From assembly GCA_963969495.1 (NCBI GenBank), contig OZ018327.1, forward strand, positions 176,599,522 to 176,663,521: a stretch of DNA of 64,000 nucleotides, read 5' to 3'. Positions 36,443 through 46,100 of this stretch are shown here, piece after piece; position 1 is the stretch's first letter, and each line of letters begins with the position of its first letter. Position numbers and translations under genes: made by a program. The notes below the pieces were generated by a model. It saw only the letters and a program-made list of their open reading frames with translations. It made no database searches and was not told where the DNA came from. The stretch comes from Ceratothoa steindachneri. Lineage: Eukaryota; Arthropoda; Malacostraca; Isopoda; Cymothoidae.

Positions 36443-37315
36443 ATGCCACTCCCAGAAAAGATTAATACTAAAATTCTTAAAAAAACGAATATCAGAGAAG
36501 AGGAATCAATCCCTAATGCACAAACGGATACAAATTTAAAAAATACTGATAACAAGAAAAGTTTCAAAGATATCGTTAACGAAATCACGCTAAAAAATAA
36601 AGAAAACAAAATTAATATTAAGAAAAGGGAGAGATTACATAATATTATCGATAATCTTCATAAAAAAATTAAAGCAACAAGGAAAAATACTAATAATAAT
36701 AATGCTTCTAAATCTTTCCCTACAACAAATGATGTACAAGAAGATTTGAAAGAAGCTAATACTGAACCAAAAAAAGAAGAAGAAATCAATAAGAAAGGGG
36801 TATTAAAAGATGATGCAAAGACAAAGGAAGAAAACGAATATGTTGTATTGGTTAAAGTTGTTAATGACGATAAACCAGCCGATAAAATTAATAAGAATGA
36901 AGAAGAAATTACCAGCAAAGAAGAATTTATTCATAAGGAAGAAAATGACGAAGAGGAAGAGGAAACGGATGACGGGAGCGATCAAGAAAACGACGACGAA
37001 GATGGAGAAAGTGGAATTTTTATCGATAGCGATGATGAGGGCGAAATTATTATCATCAATACTGATGATGAAGATGATGAGGAGGATGAAGATGAGGAGG
37101 AGGAGGAGGAGGAGGAAGAGGAGGAATACGATAATGAGAACGAGAAAGAAGTTGACATGAAGGACAGTAATAATGTTGTGGAGGACAAAGAGAGAGTTTG
37201 GGAAAATATGGAGCTAGATGTAGAGAAAAACCAAGATGAATATGTTATTCTCGACGATGATAATCTGAATATTAAAGTTGAAAAAAATGAAATTTCGAGA
37301 AATTTAAACCACTAA
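36443..37315 (+). CDS. Unknown highly acidic protein, 290 aa
   Basis: Intact frame from the ATG at 36443. The N-terminal third is basic and Lys/Asn-rich (about residues 45-75 carry KKRERLH and KKIKATRK). The C-terminal half is a near-continuous Glu/Asp region, about residues 155-235, including long Glu runs encoded by GAG/GAA repeats. A charge-segregated, probably disordered protein; such acidic tails are common in nucleosome- or DNA-mimic binding proteins, but that is a general association and not evidence here. The low-complexity tract gives rise to open frames on the other strand and in the second plus frame, which I disregard. Confidence 0.6.
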   Translation: MPLPEKINTKILKKTNIREEESIPNAQTDTNLKNTDNKKSFKDIVNEITLKNKENKINIKKRERLHNIIDNLHKKIKATRKNTNNNNASKSFPTTNDVQEDLKEANTEPKKEEEINKKGVLKDDAKTKEENEYVVLVKVVNDDKPADKINKNEEEITSKEEFIHKEENDEEEEETDDGSDQENDDEDGESGIFIDSDDEGEIIIINTDDEDDEEDEDEEEEEEEEEEEYDNENEKEVDMKDSNNVVEDKERVWENMELDVEKNQDEYVILDDDNLNIKVEKNEISRNLNH

Positions 37316-37416
37316 TGGTAGAAACAAAAATGTAAATTGTAACGTGGAGGCCCATATAATGATTTTCTTTTTTCACTCGAGATTATGAATTCTTTAAATA
37401 CTTCCGACCGGGAGAG

Positions 37417-37461
37417 TATTTATATATATATATATATGGAAAACTCTTAAAGTCGACAGTG
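37417..37461 (+). promoter_or_regulatory. TATA + initiator core promoter of a small gene
   Basis: A TATTTATATATA stretch (37417-37436) is followed by CGACAGTG at 37454-37461, the same eight bases as in the BIR-gene promoter. Counting from its last A (37458), 33 bases upstream falls inside the TA-rich block. Confidence 0.5.
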
Positions 37462-37533
37462 TTTATCGTTCAAACTTTGAGAATAGACGCTCTACGCTGC
37501 TCCTAATCATTTTTTTTAAAGGAAGATTCGGAA

Positions 37534-37750
37534 ATGGGAATCAAAGCGGCGATGAATATAATTGATATTGATGATATTAAATATTATTACATGACTAAAA
37601 TTGATAATGTTTACACTGATTATCTAAATATTCAAGAGAAATTAAAAAAATGACACAATAAAGAATATTAATGAATTAAAAAATGAATTGCTTGAAATTT
37701 TAGATAAATTCTACGAACTTAACGAAGAATTTAAAAATATAACATTATAA
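37534..37750 (+). CDS. Small unknown helical protein, one frameshift
   Basis: A short frame from the ATG at 37534 reads 39 codons to a TGA at 37651-37653. One base of shift in the A7 run at 37644-37650 opens a further 33 codons or so, to a TAA at 37748-37750, giving about 72 residues. Both parts are rich in Ile, Lys, Asn, Glu and Leu, with heptad-like spacing consistent with a single coiled coil. It has its own TATA/initiator promoter about 75 bases upstream, which is the main reason to call it. An AATAAATAAA stretch near 37823 could be the polyadenylation signal. No family recognised. Confidence 0.5.
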
Positions 37751-38082
37751 AATTTTTATAATATTGAATTTTTTTGGTTCCAAAATGGTGTTTTTCAAAG
37801 TTTTTTTTATGTATTTTCAACAATAAATAAAAAAAAGGTTTTTTTTCATTTATTCTCCAAGGTTTGGTCTGGGTCGCACGCTCCTGCGCCGGGAGGGGAG
37901 GGGAAATAATTAATTTAGAGGATAAAAACGTCAGAAATCTTACGGGTTTTTTTTAGTTTGTTTTGGCGTTTACAAAAGAAGGATGAATCCATCTGAAAAA
38001 GTAGTAAATTTACACTATAGATGGTTACAATGAAAAAAAAACAACACTTGATAAATTTATTAAAAATATATGAGAAATTGCT
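37751..38082. other. Intergenic region with a GC-rich patch
   Basis: No gene seen. AATAAA-type signals lie near 37823. A short GC-rich patch (37868-37905, with GGGAGGGGAGGGG) is unlike the AT-rich viral spacers and may mark the edge of inserted host DNA around the transposase-like gene. Confidence 0.4.
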
Positions 38083-39126
38083 TTATTTGCGATTAACTAG
38101 TAAATCGTTATTGTTAGGATTTTCTGGAATATTCACCCAGAAATCTCGTTTGTTAGGAGTAAAAATTAAATTTTCAAGTATTATCTTCTTTTTTTCCGCG
38201 GATAAGCCTCTGGGAAAATAATTTATTGGATTGAGCTCCATTTTGGATATATTAAAATTTTTCTTTACAAAGTCGCAGAATTGATATTGCTCTGTGAATT
38301 TCAATTTGAAATGAAATCCAATAGTTCCCTTTTCAAATCTCACTTCACAAAAATTGTCAATTATTAATTTACGGTTATGAATTCGCGAAATATAGAAAAA
38401 ATGTTGATTTTTATTAAATTCGAGAAAGTCTAAAGCTTCAATTTGAATGACATCTTTCAAATCATCTAGGTCAAAAATATCTCTTTTTCTTCGCCGCAGA
38501 GTCTTTTCAATTCGAGTATGGATATCATTAGCTGCATTGAATGTATGGCCAGCGGGTAGGTACTTTAAAGTTGCGCTATTGATTCGATTGTCAGAATTTA
38601 CTAAAATTAGCATAGCGTTGAACAAACTCCAATTTTTGTTCTGTTCAGCAGAATTATTCAGCCAAAAAATAAAGTCTTGAGCCTCATCACTCTCTTTTTT
38701 CATTAAATTTATAAATGCATTGGCGACATGTTCATTATTTCGGCCAGCGATCGACTCGTTCCATAAAACAGAACAATATTTTTCTGTAGAAAAAAAACCA
38801 TCCTCCTTCAACACCTTCAGATTAGCAAATGTTTCATTGAAAACAACCAGTCTAGGTGTGAAAATATAACTTTTTAATCCTCTAATCATTGGTAACAATA
38901 GGAGTTTCTGTAAATCAACGGCAAAAACTCTAGTATTAGAATTCCATTCTTTTGATTTATCCTCTTCGTAATATTTGCGAGCTTCTCTCACCTTCGCTAT
39001 ATGATTTTCTTGCGTAGTAGCCTGATTATCCGTAATTTCAGTCTCTCGGAGTTTTTTAAAATCAGCACACGTTACACAAAAATCTATTTTGGGCTCACCG
39101 AATCCAAACCCCCTATGCACGTCCAT
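38083..39126 (-). CDS. DUF7869/transposase-like protein, 5'-truncated, probably host-derived
   Basis: 347 codons from an ATG at 39126; family-like sequence continues a few codons upstream of that ATG before a stop, so the N-terminal part is missing. Features seen in order: a Cys pair in a PKIDFCVTC segment (about residue 15), VDLQK, LWNESIAGR, a WLNNSAEQNKN segment, GHTFNAANDIHTRIE, and a C-terminal Pro/Lys block. These match, by recollection, the large arthropod family annotated as DUF7869, thought to be related to RNase H-like transposases. In that family the segment before QNKN usually carries an Asp where this copy has Asn, so the copy may be inactive. Its overlap with 39084-40082 marks a chimeric junction. 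No inverted terminal repeats were found around it. Confidence 0.55.
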   Translation of the reverse strand: MDVHRGFGFGEPKIDFCVTCADFKKLRETEITDNQATTQENHIAKVREARKYYEEDKSKEWNSNTRVFAVDLQKLLLLPMIRGLKSYIFTPRLVVFNETFANLKVLKEDGFFSTEKYCSVLWNESIAGRNNEHVANAFINLMKKESDEAQDFIFWLNNSAEQNKNWSLFNAMLILVNSDNRINSATLKYLPAGHTFNAANDIHTRIEKTLRRRKRDIFDLDDLKDVIQIEALDFLEFNKNQHFFYISRIHNRKLIIDNFCEVRFEKGTIGFHFKLKFTEQYQFCDFVKKNFNISKMELNPINYFPRGLSAEKKKIILENLIFTPNKRDFWVNIPENPNNNDLLVNRK

Positions 39127-40082
39127 TTTAAGAATCTCGTAGTTAGTACGAATTTATTTAATTTTTTATTGCTTATATTATCGATCATTTTCTTTTCCAT
39201 CTTATAAATTTGTTTACTGCTATCTAAATAACTTTTAATTTCATCGACGTTATTCGGATAAACGGACTTGTTTTCTATTTTTTTCATTCGTTTCAGTTCG
39301 GTTTTATCGAATATTTTCCGAACATTATTCATTCTTCTAGTTTTCCAAAGGTGCGTATGAGCTTCGGGAAACATTTTAAAATTTTCGACCCTCGTAATAT
39401 AATCCAAAATTTTTGCGTTTCTGGGCGAAAGATTAACATCCAATTGAGATAAAAAATTACTGTGGGAAATTTCGTTTCGTTGTAATTTTTTTAATTCTTC
39501 AAAATAATCGTTATTATTCTTTTTTAGGGTTAACTTATTATTATCGCCTTTAATAATCGCAACATTGGGAATTTCATTTTTTAATTTAGCTTTTAAATTT
39601 AATTCGGGTTTATGGAAATTATTTACGGGAACGTCAATTTTATCGATATTTACTCGTAAATTTTTAACTAGATTATCGTCTATCTTAATGTCGTTCACTT
39701 TACGGTAAGTTTTTATAAAATTCGATATCAACGATTTAATTTTAAATTCTTCGGGACCTATTTTTCCATTTTCCCACGTAATTACACTATATGTAGGATT
39801 TAATAAAGGACCCTTACCGAAAACGAGAGAAACTTTTATTATTTTATCTTGCGAAAATATTTCATAAGCGTCAGAATTTTTAAAATAATTATTGACGTAT
39901 TCGCCAAAAATAAAATTTTCTTCCGGAAAATCGCAATCGATATCGATGATTTCGGTTTGTAAATTATTCATAGAATACGGTTCGTTACTTTGTCCAAAGA
40001 ATTTATCAGCAGCTTCGGACATCCATAATTGATAAGGAGTTAAATTGTATGAAATATTACTAGCTTCGATTGAAGTATTCAT
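39084..40082 (-). CDS. Unknown viral-type protein, C terminus replaced
   Basis: 332 codons from the ATG at 40082, the last 14 or so overlapping the transposase-like gene in another frame. Up to about residue 310 the composition is viral-like (Asn, Lys, Ile, Glu-rich). The final residues read out of frame through the transposase-like coding sequence, so the natural end of this gene appears lost at about 39140-39150. A Lys/Arg-rich region lies around residues 240-275. No recognised motif, signal peptide or membrane span. Confidence 0.5.
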   Translation of the reverse strand: MNTSIEASNISYNLTPYQLWMSEAADKFFGQSNEPYSMNNLQTEIIDIDCDFPEENFIFGEYVNNYFKNSDAYEIFSQDKIIKVSLVFGKGPLLNPTYSVITWENGKIGPEEFKIKSLISNFIKTYRKVNDIKIDDNLVKNLRVNIDKIDVPVNNFHKPELNLKAKLKNEIPNVAIIKGDNNKLTLKKNNNDYFEELKKLQRNEISHSNFLSQLDVNLSPRNAKILDYITRVENFKMFPEAHTHLWKTRRMNNVRKIFDKTELKRMKKIENKSVYPNNVDEIKSYLDSSKQIYKMEKKMIDNISNKKLNKFVLTTRFLKWTCIGGLDSVSPK

Positions 40083-40102
40083 ATTTTCCTCTATGGAAGA
40101 AA

Positions 40103-40601
40103 TTAATTGTAAATTTTCGGCTCAGTTAAAATAGGGTTAGGATCTTTATCTTTATTTTTTATAAAGTTTTTGATCGAAAAATGGTCGTTGAATAATAAAG
40201 GAGAATCATCATTCATTGAATAATTTTCTTCTTCCTTTTCCATTTCGATGATAAGATCTTTGTTATTTTTGTGAGAATCATTACGAATTTTAAATTCCAA
40301 CATTATTATCCATTGAAATATAGTGTTCGTTTGGTTTTTCTTTTTCATATTTATTAATATTTCTCATTGATTTAAAATTTTCATAATTTGGGGGAAATTC
40401 GTAATGATGATCATCATTATTAGATATTTTAATATTTTTCTTTCTCGGAAATGTATTTACAGGTGGTATTTGAGATAATGGATGTCTTTTTATTTTCTCT
40501 CTATCCTCTTCTTCTTCTTCTTCTTCTTCTTCTTCTTCCATTTCGCTATCGTTAACAACGTTACAACCTCCTTTTTTATTATTATTATTATTATTATTCA
40601 T
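40103..40601 (-). CDS. Unknown acidic/Asn-rich small protein, one frameshift
   Basis: Two overlapping frames, 40601-40290 and 40348-40103, read as one gene of about 165 codons if a single shift is placed near 40300-40315. The first opens with an Asn run and a Glu run; the second is rich in Asp, Asn and Lys. It ends 21 bases before the ATG of the next minus-strand gene, so the two may be co-transcribed. No domain recognised. Confidence 0.45.
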
Positions 40602-40750
40602 TTTAAGATAATAAAAAAATTATTATTAATGCAATTGTAATAAATGATGACGTCATACCGAAAAATAACCACATATCTACTAATTCAACAACCATACAGA
40701 GTTCACTACTTGAAATTCCTTGGGGATTCGATAGTAATTTTGTGATAATT

Positions 40751-41737
40751 TTATTTCTGTATAAATATTTCAAACAAGAAATTGGTGGCTGAAAAATTCC
40801 TTTTTCTACTGTAAAAGGGATAAGACTTGTGAAAAAACTTCAAAGGGCAATAACTCGGATCATTTCTATAATAAAAACTCGAAATACACGAAGATTCATT
40901 TTGGTTAACGAAGAAAGGAAGTTTGTCACAAATATATACTTCACTGGGAAACATCTTACATTTATCCAAATCGTTCACTAAACTATATTCTTGTCGAAAT
41001 TTGTCGTCAATAATATATTTGTGTTCTTTTTCGATTCGAATATATATATCGACTTCATTCTTCAATTGCAAAGCAAAGTTTTTAATTTCTTTCAACTTAA
41101 ATATATTATTTTTCACTATTTCGGGAAAAGATAGATCAAAGTAAATTTTTCTGTCGCTTAAATATATAACTACTTTTCCCATTTCAAACGCCAAATATTT
41201 ATTTTTGCAACCGTACAAACAAAATTCATCCAAATAGGTTTCGAAAAAACTGAATTCAAATATCCCATTATTCGAAATTTTGAAAAGAGTTTTTTTCAGC
41301 ATTTTTAGGTAATTAATCATTTTGGAAAAATCATCATTTGCGATTAACGAGCCCGTTTCTTTGATTAAATTCTCTAAAACATTGCGAATTAAGATAGGAA
41401 AATCTAGTTTTTTATACCTGTCATTGAAAAGTCTCGATGAAGTTTTTTCTAAATAGTAAATCAGAGTCTCATCGTTACATGATTTATGAAGGTATTCAAT
41501 ATCTTTAAAACACGTTGGTTTATCACAAATTTCTGTAAATACCGATGAATTTAGACCGCACAAAGGGTAGAAGAGGGAGAGATCCAGAAAATAATGTTTG
41601 TGACTAGTTAACCCGGTTTTGAAAGCGATATCAGCAAAATTCTCGAAATAAACCCCGTAAAGGTGTTCAAAAGTAGAAACAAACTTGGTAAAAAATGGTA
41701 ATAAAATGAATATAGGCGGTGGCGTCATCATCATCAT
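40751..41737 (-). CDS. Unknown Cys-containing protein, 328 aa, possible signal peptide
   Basis: Intact frame beginning with four consecutive ATG codons at 41737. A hydrophobic stretch at residues 8-22 could be a signal peptide. About a dozen Cys are spread along the protein, several in pairs (PLCGL, ICDKPTC, LYGC), which suggests a secreted or lumenal disulfide-bonded protein. There is no second membrane span. A clear TATA/initiator promoter precedes it at 41764-41799. It is the last convincing gene before repeat-rich sequence. The family is not recognised; an envelope-associated role is only a guess. Confidence 0.55.
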   Translation of the reverse strand: MMMMTPPPIFILLPFFTKFVSTFEHLYGVYFENFADIAFKTGLTSHKHYFLDLSLFYPLCGLNSSVFTEICDKPTCFKDIEYLHKSCNDETLIYYLEKTSSRLFNDRYKKLDFPILIRNVLENLIKETGSLIANDDFSKMINYLKMLKKTLFKISNNGIFEFSFFETYLDEFCLYGCKNKYLAFEMGKVVIYLSDRKIYFDLSFPEIVKNNIFKLKEIKNFALQLKNEVDIYIRIEKEHKYIIDDKFRQEYSLVNDLDKCKMFPSEVYICDKLPFFVNQNESSCISSFYYRNDPSYCPLKFFHKSYPFYSRKRNFSATNFLFEIFIQK

Positions 41738-41763
41738 CTATTCATTAGGAGACTCGCTAATGA

Positions 41764-41799
41764 ACTGAACAAAAAATAACTTTTCCAACCGTTTATATA
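41764..41799 (-). promoter_or_regulatory. TATA + TTCAGTT initiator core promoter
   Basis: On the minus strand TATATAAA begins at 41799 and TTCAGTT, matching the arthropod TCAGT initiator, has its A at 41766, 33 bases downstream. The first ATG follows about 28 bases later. Confidence 0.7.
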
Positions 41800-43187
41800 G
41801 TTTCCTTGTAAAAATGGATTTTTTTTGTAGATTTCCAAATCGGGTGTTTTGTTTTTATCTCTAAACTTCTATATCGGAAAAATTCTTAATTAATTTAATG
41901 TTTTTATTCGGTTTTATATTTTTTATTTTCAAACTCAGTAATTTAATTAAATACTTCGCTTTCATTTCATTTTTAATAACAGTTTCTATAATTTTTGTAA
42001 TTTATCGTAAATAGTTGATAAAATTGAAAAAAACAAAACAGATGAAAGGTTTTTAACTTTGCCTCACCATCTTCAACATCCGGACACTTCACACAGATAA
42101 AACTCAGAGATGGGAAAAACTCATAAAGTTTTTTTTTCAAAAATCCTGATTTGGTTTTTGAAGGGTTATCAATTAACAATAAAAGTGGAATTGTGTGCAG
42201 TTAATGACATACGAAATTGGCATTACTAAAATCAAAATTTTTTGGAAAAGAATGAAAAAGGGTTCGAAAATCTTCTACCATCTTCATACAGATGAAATTA
42301 TATTATCATATTTTTGTAAGGAATTATTTTTAGATATGAAAAATATAAAAAAAAAGGTTAATTTCAAAAACATTAACACAATTCGTTTAATTTGACATAT
42401 TCTTCACCTACAAACTAAGTGAAAGAAAATAAAATTTTATGATTTTACAAAGGAAAAATTTTGTAAAGGTTTTTCAATGAATATCGATAATTCTGGGACC
42501 TTTTTTTCTTTTAAAATTATCTTCTGAAACTTTGAAATCTCAAAAATTTTGATTATTTTTACAAGCGCTTCATAGTTATGAAACTCAGATATGAGAAATT
42601 CTCCCAAAGTTTTGTTTTTAGAAAAACAATTGAATTTAACATATTGTTTGATAAATGTTGAATTTTATTGTTAATAAAAGAAAAAAGAAACTGTTGAATG
42701 TATTCAACAGATGAGCAATGATGGAGAATAATACATTTTTAAAATATAATGGTAGAGAAAACAATGAATTTATTAGTTTTTTCTAAAAATCTTTTAGGGT
42801 TATATTTAACTCTATTTTTCCATACAAAATGAAAGAAAAAAAAAGAAAAATTGAAAATGTTAGCTAATTGATAACCATTCAAAAACCAAATCAGAATTTT
42901 TCTAAAAAAAAACTTTATGAGATTTTTCGAACCTTTGAGTTTCACCTGAGTGAAGTGTCCTGATGTTGAAGATGGAGAACGATAAGAAACTAGCTTGAGA
43001 ATAATAAATTTAATTTTTTTTTTTTTCATTAAAAAGACCTCCTCCCGAAATCTATTATATCCTATCCTTCCAAACAATACAAATGAAATTGTTGGCAGTT
43101 AATGACATACGAAATTGGCGTTATCAAAATCAAAATCTGTTATCAAATAATTAAAAAGTGTTCAAAAAAACATATTATTAAATATTA
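41800..43187. repeat. Diverged interspersed and inverted repeats, no gene
   Basis: About 1.4 kb of AT-rich sequence. An approximately 125 bp segment at 42060-42182 recurs in inverted orientation at 42866-42990, sharing landmarks such as CATCTTCAACATC and CTCATAAAGTTTTTTTTT. A third weaker copy lies near 42545-42640. A segment at 42195-42245 recurs in direct orientation at 43093-43140. Short open frames here (for example 42195-42395 and 42739-43077) fall on the repeats and are not supported as genes. It looks like a nest of old repeats between viral DNA and the satellite. Confidence 0.7.
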
Positions 43188-46100
43188 CCCCTCGGCTTTT
43201 TACAAATAACTCGCGTTTACCCCTCGGGTGCTACCGAATGGCCGAGGCCATCGAGGCGACCCTCGGCCTTATAAGACTAAAGGGGAAGTACCACCGACCT
43301 TAGCCTCGACCGTCTTACTACTCTTTATATCCCGTTCCCCCCTCGACGCCCCTCGCCTAAGATGCAGCGAGCGTCCTCTTTTTAAATAAAATATCGCGGT
43401 TATACCCCATTCCATAGGGTTGAGAGGAGAAATGTGAAGCTCGGCTTTATACAAATATCTCAGATATACCCCTCGAATGTCTCGGGAGCGGGAGGGGAAA
43501 AATGTTACCCTCGGCTTTTTACAAATAACTCGTCTATACCACTCGGGTGTTTCAGGAAGACAGAGGCCATCGAGGCGACCCTCGGCCTTATAAGACTAAA
43601 GGGGAAGTACCGCCGACCTTAGCCTCGACCGTCTTACTACTCTTTATATCCCGTTCCCCCCTCGACGACCCTCGCCTTCGTTTCAGCGAGCGTCGGCTTT
43701 TTAAATATAATATCGCAGTTATACCTTATTCCATAGGGCGAGAAGAGAAGTGTGAAGCTCGGCTTTATACAAATATCTCAGATGTACCCCTTGGGAGCGG
43801 GAGGGGAAAAATGTTACCCTCGGGTTTTTACAAATAACTCGCATATACCACTCGGGTGTTTTAGGAAGACCAAGGCCATCGAGGCGACCCTCGGCCTTAT
43901 AAGACTAAAGGGCAAGTACCGCCGACCTTAGCCTCGACCGTCTACTACTCTTTATATCCCGTTCCCCCCTCGACGCCCCTCGCCTAAGATGCGGCGAGCG
44001 TCGGCTTTAGAAATAAAATATCGCAGTTATACATCATTCCATAGGGTTGAGAGGAGAAATGTGAAGCTCGGCTTTATACAAATATCTCAGATATACCCCT
44101 TGGGAGCGGGAGGGGAAAAATGTTACCCTCGGCTTTTTACAAATAACTCGCATATACCACTCGGGTGTTTTAGGAAGACCGAGGCCATCGAGGCTACCCT
44201 CGGTCTAATAAGACTAAAGGGGAAGTACCGCCGACCTTAGCCTCGACCGTCTTACTACTCTTTATATCCCGTTCCCCCCTCGACGCCCCTCGCCTAAGAT
44301 GCGGCGAGCGTCGGCTTTTTAAAAAAAATATCGCAGTTATACCTTATTCCATAGGGAGAGAAGAGAAATGTGATGCTCGGCTTTATACAAATATCTCAGA
44401 TATACCCCTTGGGAGCGGGAGGGGAAAAATGTTACCCTCGGCTTTTTACAAATAACTCGCATATACCACTAGGGTGTTTTAGGAAGACCGAGGCCATCGA
44501 GGCGACCCTCGGCCTTATAAGACTAAAGGGGAAGTACCGTCGACCTTAGACTCGACCGTCTTACTACTCTTTATATCCCGTTCCCCCCTCGACACCCCTC
44601 GCCTTAGATGCGGCGAGCGTCGGCTTTTTAAATATAATATCGCAGTTATACCTTATTTCATAGGGCGCAAAGAGAAATGTGAAGCTCGGCTTTATACAAA
44701 TATCTCAGATATACCCCTTGGGAGCGGGAGGGGAAAAATGTTACCCTCGGCTTTTTACAAATAACTCGCATATACCACTCGGGTGTTTTAGGAAGACCGA
44801 GGCCATCGAGGCGACCCTCGGCCTTATAAGACTAAAGGGCAAGTACCGTCGACCTTAGCCTCGACCGTCTTACTACTCTTTATATCCCGTTCCCCCCTCG
44901 ACGCCCCTCGCCTAAGATGCGGCGAGCGTCGGCTTTTTAAATAAAAAAACGCAGTTATACCTTATTCCATAGGGCGAGAAGAGAAATGTCATGCTCGGCT
45001 TTATACAAATATCTCAGATATACCCCTTGGGAGCGGGAGGGGAAAAATGTTACCCTCAGGTTTTTACAAATAACTCGCATATACCACTCGGGTGTATTAG
45101 GAAAGACCGAGGCCATCGAGGCAACCCTCGGCCTTATAAGACTAAAGGGGAAGTACCGTCGACCTTAGCCTCGACCGTCTTACTACTCTTTATATCCCGT
45201 TCCCCCCTCGACACCCCTCGCCTAAGATGCGGCGAGCGTCCTTTTTTTTAAATATAATATCGCGGTTATACCTTATTTCATAGGGCGAGAAGAGAAATGT
45301 GAAGCTCGGCTTTATACAAATATCTCAGATATACCCCTTGGGAGCGGGAGGGGAAAAATGTTACCCTCGGCTTTTTACGAATAACTCGCATATACCACTC
45401 GGGTGTTTTAGGAAGACCGAGGCAATCGAGGCGCCCCTTGGCCTTTTAAGACTAAAGGGCAAGTACCGCCGACCTTAGCCTCGAACGTCTTACTACTCTT
45501 TATATCCCGTTCCCCCCTCGTTGCCCCTCGCCTTAGTTTCAGCGAGCGTCGGCTTTTTAAATATAATATCGCAGTGATACCTTATTCCATAGAGCGAGAA
45601 GAGAAACGTGATGCTCGGCTTTATAAAAATATCTCAGATATACCCCTTGGGAGCGGAAGGGGAAAAATGTTACCCTCGGCTTTTTACAAATAACTCGCAT
45701 ATACCACTCGGGTGTTTTAAGAAGACCGAGGCCATCGAGGAGACCCTCGGCCTTATAAGACTAAAGGGGAAGTACCGTCGACCTTAGCCTCGACCGTCTT
45801 ACTACTCTTTATATCCCGTTCCCCCCTCGACACCCCTCGCCTAAGATGCGGCGAGCGTCGGCTTTTTAAATATAATATCGCAGATATACCTTATTTCATA
45901 GGGCGAGAAGAGAAATGTGAAGCTCGGCTTTATACAAATATCTCAGATATACCCCTTGGGAGCGGGAGGGTAAAAATGTTACCCTCGGCTTTTTACAAAT
46001 AACTCGCATATACCACTCGGGTGTTTTAGGAAGACCGAGGCCATCGAGGCGACCCTCGGCCTTATAAGACTAAAGGGGAAGTACCGCCGACCTTAGCCTC

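Noticed and set aside
36658..37188. Ser-, Phe- and Lys-rich open frames overlapping the acidic gene
   Set aside because: They are translations of the GAG/GAA-type repeat tract in other frames and on the other strand.
42195..43077. Two short open frames in the repeat region
   Set aside because: They lie on the diverged inverted and direct repeats and have no promoter or recognisable motif.
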